This document shows positions 61,850 through 64,000 of a DNA stretch of 64,000 bases, in pieces. Every line of letters begins with the position of its first letter. Position 1 is the stretch's first letter. The notes beneath the pieces were generated by a model, which ran no database searches, was not told the origin of the DNA, and saw nothing but the letters and a program-made list of their open reading frames with translations. Position numbers and translations under genes: made by a program. This stretch comes from Adiantum capillus-veneris (lineage: Eukaryota; Streptophyta; Polypodiopsida; Polypodiales; Pteridaceae), in contig CM043970.1 in the NCBI GenBank assembly GCA_014529385.2, positions 60,313,023 through 60,377,022 of the forward strand. The letters run 5' to 3'.

Positions 61850-64000
61850 CTCTGAACTTTGTAGGTGCTCTCAACTTCAAATCAGAACTTAAAAGGAAAA
61901 TTTCAAAATTTGTGGGTGGGATTACACTAGACCTAGGTTTCTCCCTCTTAACTTTATAGGCATTCTCACCTTCAAATTGGAATTTAGAGGTAAGTCTCAA
62001 AATTTGTAGGTGGGATGACACCAAACCTAAAGCTTTTCAAGCACTTGGATACATAGTGCTTTTCTATAAACTTCATGAGTTTTCTCACCTTCAAATCTAG
62101 AATTTAAAATTTGTCAGTGGGATTACACTAAACCTAGCCTTTTTCCTAGCACTAGTGGGATTACACTAAACCTAGCCTTTTTCCTAGCACCAGTACTGGG
62201 ATATATAGTGCTCTTTTTCAAAAACATGGAAAACCTACATATGAGAAAAGTATATTTGAAGTCTTTACGTGATTTTCCTAAATTTGCTTCTGAAATTTAG
62301 AGATTTTCCTTTAAAACTTGAAGGTTTTTACAAAATTTGAAGGTTGCCATCAAGGGCTCTTGGAGAATCCCACAAAAAATTGAAAATTGAAAAACCTACA
62401 TATGATAAACTTTTAGAGAGAAATTTACTATAATTGAAGGGTTTTATATTTGAATTTCTTAGTTTGTGTGTTTGATGATGACTGTATGCCTCCCCTTTGA
62501 TCTGTATCTCATACTGCTAATTTCTATGAACTTTGTAAGTTTTCTCATCGAATTTAGATGTAACCCTCAAAATTTGCAGGTGGGATTACACTTAACGTAG
62601 GTTTTTTTTTTAGCACTTGGATATATAGTGCTTTTTTCCAAATACTTGAAAAAACCTCCATATGAAAAATTTTAGAGGCAAATGTACTATATTTGAAGAT
62701 ATTTACATGATTTTCCTAGAATTTTCCTCTAAAAGTTTGGAGATTTACATCTAAAATTTGAGGATTTTTACTAAATTTAGAGGTTTCCATCAAGGGCCAA
62801 TCCTACAAAAAAATATTTTGTATGAGAAATTTCAAAAGAAAATCTACTATATTTGAAGGTTTTCAAGTTTGATTTTCTCAATTTGCATGTATGATAATGA
62901 TTGAATGCCTCCTCTCGGATTTGTAATTCATCCCTACTAATTGGTCCCAAAGTCAGCAAAACTTGCAATTGCAACTCATCAAGCTCTCTACCTTGTGGAT
63001 CCCTCCAGAGTGTGTTTTGTTGGTGTCAATCTTCCAACTTTTACTAAGGAACTTGAGAAGCCATCACTCATAGTTTCCCTTCTTAGAAACTTACATCCAA
63101 GTCACCCGCTTTGTGTGCCAACACAACTAGCATTTTTTTTGCTTATTAAATGGCCTAAATGATGTCAACACTGGCTTGCACCTTGAAGGTATGTTAGTAT
63201 TATTCAATACTGACATTTAAGAAGTTGACATGGCTGAAAGATTCATGATGAGATTCCTATCAAGGGCTCTTGGAGAAGCCCCCAAAAAAGATTATGGTTG
63301 AAAATGCTTTATCAACATGTACACTAAGTGTGATCATGTATTGGAAAACGCACAACAGGCTCTCGATGGTATTAATGTTTGTAGTTTAGGATTTCTCATA
63401 TGTCTAGAAGGAGAAGGGTGAGGGTAAGGAAGCTGCGAGTAGTTTTCACATGAGGCAAGGTGAGGACTCGTGTCAGGATACAATTTTGTGTCCTTATATC
63501 TCAAAGGTATGTGCCATCATGCAAGTATTTTCCATAAGCAAACTAAAATGGCTATTGAGTGGCTCTTTAAACAAACCATCCTATTTCAAAAATGTTTTGG
63601 TCAACATGTACACCATATTTAAATGTAACCTCTTGAATTGCACTTATGTGGCCTTTGGCACCCCCATTCTTAGGGGGTTCTTACTCAAAATTTTCTATAT
63701 TTACATTAAACTTAGATTTTCTTTGAGCACTCAGGCACACAATGCTTTTTTCAAAGATTTGAAAAACCTACCTATGAAAAAATTTAAAGGAAAATTTATT
63801 GTATTTAATGGTTTTTACATTAAATTTGTATAAACTTTGTAGGAATTCTTACCTTCAAATCTAGAATTTAGAGGTAAATCTCAAAATTTGTAGATTAGTT
63901 TACAATAAAAATAGGTTTTTTTTTAGCGTTCAGAGACACAATACCTTCTCCCAAAAACTTGGAAAACCTACGTATGAGAAATTTTAAAGGCAAATTTACT
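61850..64000. repeat. Degenerate tandem array, runs off the window
   Basis: The phrase (GAACTTTGTAGG..TTCTCACCTTCAAATC.GAATTTAGAGGTAA then CTCAAAATTTGTAGGTGGGA followed by TTACACTAAACCTAGG..TTTTTAGCAC) recurs at about 61,855, 61,951, 62,070, 62,528 and 63,834. Between them GAAAAACCTACATATGAGAAA with TTTAGAGGCAAATTTACTAT recurs at about 62,230, 62,390, 62,650 and 63,965. Units are diverged and of uneven length. No gene is supported in the array. Confidence 0.75.

Overview
The window looks like nuclear DNA of a land plant with a large, repeat-rich genome. Evidence: a SAUR-type auxin-response gene, CACTA/TNP2 DNA transposons, Ty1-copia and Ty3-gypsy-type LTR elements, a plant-type LINE with a DUF4283-like ORF1, a Tourist-like MITE, GT-AG introns, and very long CT/GA, GT/CA and C/G tracts. 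Two transposase-like genes are of kinds I associate more with animal and non-seed-plant genomes, so a fern or lycophyte is plausible; that is inference. Almost everything here is nested transposable elements. The only ordinary host-type gene I can support is the SAUR gene near 59.4 kb.

Layout. 1-5.9 kb: part of an unidentified element with two broken convergent genes, the minus-strand one split by a solo LTR. 7.0-7.9 kb: a Ty3-gypsy integrase remnant between direct repeats. 9,604-25,541: a complete-ended CACTA element (TSD TTT) with a broken TNP2 transposase, a second CACTA-type gene and a 264-bp inverted repeat; a Ty1-copia element (19,507-24,636, TSD AATCT) is nested in it. 26,937-41,661: two related LTRs that may bound a non-coding (LARD-like) retroelement. 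Between them sits the most interesting object, a DNA transposon at 31,097-40,820 with 22-bp perfect terminal inverted repeats and a 4-bp TATG duplication. It carries a four-exon transposase on the minus strand and two passenger genes on the plus strand: a coiled-coil/RING-like protein and an FCP1/SCP-like (HAD) phosphatase-domain protein. 43,024-57,823: a LINE (18-bp target duplication with one mismatch) split inside the zinc knuckle of ORF1 by a gag-only LTR element (TR-GAG, 44,443-53,199, TSD GTGCC). 57,948-58,230: Tourist-like MITE. 59.25-59.7 kb: SAUR gene. 60.0-60.2 kb: a long hairpin. 61.85-64 kb: a degenerate tandem array.

How they relate. The nesting gives a relative history: copia entered CACTA; TR-GAG entered the LINE; the TATG-flanked transposon entered sequence between two related LTRs. 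Nearly all element genes carry stops and frameshifts, several consistent with CGA-to-TGA or CAG-to-TAG changes expected from decay of methylated cytosines, so most copies look immobile. Boundaries were read by eye from terminal repeats and target duplications. Family names rest on motif recognition, not on searches.
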